A stretch of DNA of 7,238 nucleotides from contig CANCOG010000255.1 of the NCBI GenBank assembly GCA_947379685.1, positions 1-7,238 on the forward strand, read 5' to 3'. Source of the DNA: Flavipsychrobacter stenotrophus (GTDB lineage: Bacteria > Bacteroidota > Bacteroidia > Chitinophagales > Chitinophagaceae). Numbering within the stretch: position 1 is the stretch's first letter; each line of letters opens with the position of its first letter. The notes beneath the pieces were generated by a model, which saw only the letters and a program-made list of their open reading frames with translations, had not been told where the DNA came from and searched no databases. Made by a program: the position numbers and the translations under genes. Below are positions 4,090-7,238 of the stretch, in pieces.

Positions 4090-6765
4090 TTATTCTACTA
4101 CTACCTTTCCACTGTAAACTTTACCACCAGTGTTCACTCTTACAAGATAAACGCCTGCAGGAACACTATCCATATTTATTTCGAGTGCTTTTTCCTGAGT
4201 GGTTGTAGCAATAATTACTTTACCACTAATGTCAGTTACAGTCAACGTAGCATCACCAGTACTTCCGGTAATTTCTACATGAATGATACCGCTGGTTGGG
4301 TTAGGATACAGTTTGATACCACCTTCTTCGTTGATGGCTAAACCTGAACCGTTTTCTTCAGCACCACGTGAAGCAACTACATCAAGTGCGTAACCAGCAA
4401 CACTGGTACCGCAATAGTTGGAGACACGGTAGTAAATAGAATCAGACCCTATTGATCTGCCACGAACAAGGCCGCCTGAATTAATAGTGGCAACAGCAGT
4501 ATTCGTACTGCTCCATATACCACCTGTTCCTGAAGTAGCCAATGTAATAGTAGCACCATTAATTACTGTAGTTGGTCCTGTAATAGTTCCCGCATTTGGA
4601 GCCGGAGCTACAGTTACAGTTTTGGTTGCCCTTCCTGTTAAACCGCAGCTGTTGGTTACTGAGTAAGATATTACCGCAGTTCCTGCAGCAATAGCAGACA
4701 AACTACCTGAAGCTGAAACTGAAGCAACTGAAGCAGCAGAAGTACTCCAGGAGCCACTCATTGTAGCATCAGCAAGAGAAGCTGAACCACCAGGGCAAAG
4801 TGGTGTTGAGTAACCGGTAATTGCGGCCACATTTGGCGCACCGGCTACAGCAAATGGCCACCTGGCCGATGCGCTGCCGCATGAGTTAATAACAGTATAA
4901 TAAATAGTATCCCTGCCAGAAGCTACTGCAGTTACTGTACCGCCTGAAACTGTTGCTATAGTATTGTTGGTGCTGCTCCATGTTCCACCAGTTGTTGGGT
5001 GTGTAAGCGTAAAGGAATTACCAGGGCATAAAGGTGAGGCCATAGTACTTGCGCTAAAGCCTGGTATAGCACCTGGTACCTGAACGGAAACAGTATCGGT
5101 TCCCTGGCTCCAGCAACCTAATGCATTGTAAATCCTATAATTTACCCATCCCTGACCACCATGAAGTCCGGTTACGACACCACCGGCGCTAGTAGTAAGC
5201 ACCGTACCTGGTGTACTGTTCCATGAACCACCTGAAGGTGAACCGCTAAGCGTTGTAGTTCCTCCCACGCAGATCACTGATGTACCTGAGATGGTTGGTA
5301 CAGCAGGCAATGCGTTAACTGTAACATGTATTACTGTTGTAGCTACATCAGTACCGTCCGATACCTGAACAGTAAAAGCATCGCTGCCAACATAGCCTGA
5401 AACCGGTGTATAATATAGAGCTGTGGTACTGAGAACGCCTCCTGTACTGGTTGCTGAATAAGTGGCCATTGCCGTGCCGTGCGATGGAGCTGAAATTACG
5501 CTCCAGGTAAGTGTTTGACCAATATTCCTGTCACTTACTTTCATCAAATGGTTCATTGCAGAATTAACCCAGTTAGTACAAACACTCATATTCTGGCTTG
5601 TACCACCTGTAAATACGGGTGTATAGTTGGTTGCATTGTCAACCTTGCGGATAACATGGTTTGTTCCGTCAGCGATCAACAGATTGCCATTTTCATCCAA
5701 ACCTAAACCTTCCACAGTAGACCCTATTCTAGCCGCGGTTGCCGGACCTCCATCACCAGTATATCCAGTAGACCCGTTGCCCGCCACAGTACTAATTATG
5801 CCAGAAGTATTGATCTTGCGCACACGGCGGTTTCCTTCGTCAGAAATGTAAACATTGCCCATATCGTCAGCATCAATACCCCATGCAATACGCACGCGAG
5901 CAGAAGTTGCGGGACCACCATCGCCTGTATAACCTATCAGGCCGTTTCCTGCATATGTAATGATGACCCCCGAACTGCTTACTTTTCTGACCCTGTTGTT
6001 TTGGTGATCGAGAATGTACAGGTTGCCATTATCGTCCATGGAAATACTGGTTGGCTGGTTTAACTTTGCGGCTGTGGCCATGCTACCGTCTCCACTGAAA
6101 CCTGACGATCCATTTCCTGCATATGTGGTAATTACATGAGTAGAATGGTCAACTTTACGAATTACATTATTGTCAACATCAGAGATATATACATTTCCCA
6201 CAGCATCGGTTTCCAGGCCCCACATACCGTTTAATTCGGCATCGGTTGCGGCACCACCATCTCCGCTATAACCAAACGAACCTGTTCCGGCAAAAGTTGT
6301 GATGATACCTGCTGCACTTACCTTTCTTACCACATTATTGTCATAGTCACTGATATATATATTTCCAGCATGGTCAATGTCAACAGCCACAGGACTACTC
6401 AGACTAGCCGCTGTAGCCGGGCCACCATCGCCACTATAGCCTGCTGAACCATTACCAGCCACTGTTGTAATTACACCTGACGGGCTAACTTTACGTACTA
6501 CATGATTGGCCTGATCGACGATGTAGTACTCGCCATTTACTGTATATGAAGCCTCAACATCGGTCGGAAGGTCCAAACGTGCCGAAACTGCAGCACCACC
6601 ATCACCGCTATAACCCGAGGTGCCTGTACCGGCTATAGTATTAATGTTTTGAGCATGGACATTAGCGCATCCTATTACCAGAGCCAGTGCCGAAATCCTT
6701 GTCATTTTTTTAAGCATACCAGAAACTTCATGCTTTCTGAAGCTATTTTTTACATTTTTTTTCAT
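4090..6765 (-). CDS. Secreted NHL-propeller / tandem Ig-like protein with T9SS C-terminal sorting domain
   Basis: An 891-residue exported protein of unknown ligand. Domains in order: signal peptide (to about residue 39, cleavage likely after VHA before QNINT); six NHL-type repeats (40-375) with GY[ST]GDGG-like motifs at 51, 109, 165, 222, 278 and 334, predicting a six-bladed beta-propeller; a cadherin/Ig-like domain (about 386-486, with YTPVSGYVGSDAFTVQVSDG); four Ig-like BIG2-type repeats of about 78 residues (487-564, 565-642, 643-720, 721-797); a short linker; and a type A T9SS sorting domain (815-891) with YPNPTSG, DISGK, PAGVYLVRV and a Lys-Val-rich end. The tail implies passage through the outer membrane by T9SS and attachment to, or release from, the cell surface. 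Propeller plus Ig stalk fits an adhesin or binding role, but no catalytic residues are recognisable. A paralogous start lies at 1-507 and a closely similar tail at 6996-7238. ATG 6765 is preceded by a weak AGGTG; ATG 6717 (residue 17) is an alternative that would give a more compact signal peptide. Confidence 0.92.
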   Translation of the reverse strand: MKKNVKNSFRKHEVSGMLKKMTRISALALVIGCANVHAQNINTIAGTGTSGYSGDGGAAVSARLDLPTDVEASYTVNGEYYIVDQANHVVRKVSPSGVITTVAGNGSAGYSGDGGPATAASLSSPVAVDIDHAGNIYISDYDNNVVRKVSAAGIITTFAGTGSFGYSGDGGAATDAELNGMWGLETDAVGNVYISDVDNNVIRKVDHSTHVITTYAGNGSSGFSGDGSMATAAKLNQPTSISMDDNGNLYILDHQNNRVRKVSSSGVIITYAGNGLIGYTGDGGPATSARVRIAWGIDADDMGNVYISDEGNRRVRKINTSGIISTVAGNGSTGYTGDGGPATAARIGSTVEGLGLDENGNLLIADGTNHVIRKVDNATNYTPVFTGGTSQNMSVCTNWVNSAMNHLMKVSDRNIGQTLTWSVISAPSHGTAMATYSATSTGGVLSTTALYYTPVSGYVGSDAFTVQVSDGTDVATTVIHVTVNALPAVPTISGTSVICVGGTTTLSGSPSGGSWNSTPGTVLTTSAGGVVTGLHGGQGWVNYRIYNALGCWSQGTDTVSVQVPGAIPGFSASTMASPLCPGNSFTLTHPTTGGTWSSTNNTIATVSGGTVTAVASGRDTIYYTVINSCGSASARWPFAVAGAPNVAAITGYSTPLCPGGSASLADATMSGSWSTSAASVASVSASGSLSAIAAGTAVISYSVTNSCGLTGRATKTVTVAPAPNAGTITGPTTVINGATITLATSGTGGIWSSTNTAVATINSGGLVRGRSIGSDSIYYRVSNYCGTSVAGYALDVVASRGAEENGSGLAINEEGGIKLYPNPTSGIIHVEITGSTGDATLTVTDISGKVIIATTTQEKALEINMDSVPAGVYLVRVNTGGKVYSGKVVVE
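4093..4323 (-). other. T9SS type A sorting domain coding segment of the 891-residue protein
   Basis: These 77 codons encode residues 815-891. Landmarks are LYPNPTSG, TDISGKVI, VPAGVYLVRVN and the final GKVVVE. In this family (Por_Secre_tail, TIGR04183) the domain is recognised by the T9SS and normally removed after export. It aligns without gaps to the tail encoded at 6996-7226, with about 40 of 77 residues identical by eye. Confidence 0.92.
4375..5307 (-). repeat. Four tandem Ig-like (BIG2-type) repeats, about 78 codons each
   Basis: Residues 487-797 of the 891-residue protein. Each unit runs roughly P-x-x-G-I-T/S, then (C)-x-G-x-x-x-x-L, then GG-x-W-S-S-T-N, then G-x-V-x-x-x-x-x-G-x-x-x-I-x-Y-x-V-x-N-x-C-G. 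Cysteines occur as pairs C499/C551, C580/C629 and C657/C707. The fourth unit keeps C785 but has no early cysteine. The units have diverged in DNA sequence, so this is an old protein repeat rather than a fresh DNA duplication. Confidence 0.85.
5308..5610 (-). other. Cadherin/Ig-like domain linking propeller and Ig repeats
   Basis: Residues 386-486 of the 891-residue protein. The segment TLTWSVISAPSHGTA, followed by YYTPVSGYVGSDAFTVQVSD, is typical of bacterial cadherin-like/Ig domains that act as extracellular spacers. It has a single cysteine (C396) and lacks the WSSTN motif of the following four units, so it is a different Ig subtype. Confidence 0.7.
5641..6648 (-). repeat. Six tandem NHL-type repeats (six-bladed propeller), about 168 bp period
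   Basis: Residues 40-375 of the 891-residue protein. The motif spacings are 58, 56, 57, 56 and 56 residues. Each unit has AG[NT]G-x-x-G[YF][ST]GDG, an alanine-rich PATAA-like turn, a D-x-x-GN-x-YI-D strand and an N-x-x-[VI]RK[VI] strand. The first unit departs most: its GN-x-YI strand reads VNGEYYIVD and it is two residues longer. The last AG motif and the last RKV motif leave one strand to be supplied by the N-terminal INTIAG segment. Confidence 0.88.
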
Positions 6766-6801
6766 ACACCTATTTTTTAACAGTTTGAATTAATTGAGAC
6801 A

Positions 6802-6809
6802 CAAACTTA
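6802..6809 (-). promoter_or_regulatory. Candidate -7 promoter element (TAAGTTTG) of the 891-residue protein gene
   Basis: A perfect match on the minus strand to the Bacteroidota TAnnTTTG element, 36 bp before the ATG at 6765, which would give a leader of about 30 nt. No clear TTTG -33 element is seen at the expected distance, so strength may depend on an activator or this may be a chance match. The rest of the gap 6766-6939 shows only a 5-bp hairpin (6876-6889) and no gene. Confidence 0.5.
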
Positions 6810-6939
6810 TTACAGCTGCATACCTGATTAAATGACAGGCATTTGCGAGGTGAATGATTATTGTTATTGGGTGTACTGATTTTCATCAGGCTATCTTAAA
6901 GTTGCTTTTATGCCCTGCGGCACGAAGGCTATTTGCAAC

Positions 6940-6972
6940 AAAAAAATGCGCCCGGCAAAAAGCCAGGCGCAT
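6940..6972 (-). terminator. Intrinsic terminator of the right-edge T9SS protein gene
   Basis: ATGCGCC (6946-6952) pairs with GGCGCAT (6966-6972); after one C/A mismatch, GGC pairs with GCC, closing an AAAAA/TTTTT loop. On the minus strand the stem is followed by a run of seven Ts (6940-6946, the first overlapping the stem). It starts 23 bp past the stop codon at 6996. Confidence 0.88.
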
Positions 6973-6995
6973 AAAAGCTCAATCAAAAAAGAGGT

Positions 6996-7238
6996 TTATT
7001 CAACAACTATTTTCTCTGTGTACAGGTTGCCCGATACATTTACGCGTACCATATAAATACCCGCAGGAACGTTGCCCAGGTTAACTTCCAGCGTTTTTTC
7101 AGTTGTTGTTTTTGTGACAATTTCCCGGCCACTGATGTCTGATATGATTACGAGTGCCGTTTCCAAATTCCCGGGCATATCGATGGTAATGATACCTGAC
7201 GAAGGATTAGGGTAGAGACGGATGCCAGCATCGATAGC
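6996..7238 (-). CDS. T9SS-secreted protein, C-terminal part (runs off the right edge)
   Basis: The frame is open from the window edge (7238) to a TAA at 6996-6998, giving 80 residues; an internal ATG at 7178 is not the real start because the domain continues upstream of it. The visible part is almost entirely a type A T9SS sorting domain: RLYPNPSSG, SDISGREI, VPAGIYMVRVN and a final EKIVVE. The protein should therefore be exported by the Sec system and then T9SS, but its functional part lies outside the window. The tail matches that of the 891-residue neighbour over 77 positions without gaps (about 40 identical by eye), so the two probably share a recent ancestor or at least exchanged tails. 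Whether it also carries NHL repeats cannot be seen. A strong terminator follows, separating it from the next gene. Confidence 0.88.
   Translation of the reverse strand, partial: AIDAGIRLYPNPSSGIITIDMPGNLETALVIISDISGREIVTKTTTEKTLEVNLGNVPAGIYMVRVNVSGNLYTEKIVVE

Noticed and set aside
5515..5851. Two overlapping small open frames on the plus strand within the large NHL/Ig gene
   Set aside because: Both are antisense to the propeller and Ig-linker coding sequence and have no features of their own.
5641..6648. The regular ~168-bp period as a CRISPR-like or DNA satellite array
   Set aside because: The period comes from protein repeats (NHL blades) in one open frame; the DNA units differ by many substitutions and there is no repeat/spacer structure.
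6876..6889. Small hairpin CTGAT-TTTC-ATCAG as a terminator or riboswitch element
   Set aside because: The stem is only 5 bp with no T-tract, and it lies upstream of the likely promoter of the following gene.
6854..7084. A 76-codon open frame on the plus strand at the right end
   Set aside because: It runs through the terminator hairpin at 6940-6972 and into the antisense of the T9SS tail, and its product resembles no protein family.

Overview
The window reads as a chromosomal segment from a member of the Bacteroidota, most likely of the Chitinophagales/Sphingobacteriales type. Three things point there. Two C-terminal type IX secretion (T9SS) sorting domains are visible. There is a one-piece hybrid two-component regulator (kinase + receiver + AraC DNA-binding domain). 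Shine-Dalgarno sequences are mostly weak, and there is a TAnnTTTG-type promoter element. The order-level placement is inference from gene style, not from a marker gene.

All four recognisable genes lie on the minus strand, so transcription runs from high to low coordinates. From right to left: (1) the last 80 codons of a secreted protein (6996-7238, cut by the window edge), almost all of it a T9SS sorting domain, followed by a strong intrinsic terminator (6940-6972). (2) A complete 891-residue secreted protein (4090-6765): signal peptide, six NHL-type beta-propeller repeats, one cadherin/Ig-like domain, four tandem Ig-like (BIG2-like) repeats and a T9SS sorting domain. A promoter candidate lies in front and a hairpin terminator behind. 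(3) A 997-residue TPR-containing hybrid histidine kinase/response regulator/AraC protein (868-3861), with a 16-bp perfect palindrome upstream and a textbook terminator downstream (786-820). (4) The first 169 codons of a second NHL-repeat secreted protein (1-507), cut by the window edge, preceded by an AT-rich gap that carries two pairs of short direct repeats.

Each of the first three genes ends in its own terminator-like hairpin, so they look like separate transcription units rather than one operon. The arrangement is a one-protein signalling system embedded among secreted propeller/Ig-type surface or exoproteins. A regulatory link is plausible from position but is not shown by the sequence. 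I saw no CRISPR array, tRNA, rRNA, insertion sequence or phage gene. The proteins belong to recognisable families. The most distinctive points are the closed six-blade logic of the propeller, the cysteine pattern of the Ig repeats, the palindrome before the regulator and the repeat-bearing leader of the left-hand gene.
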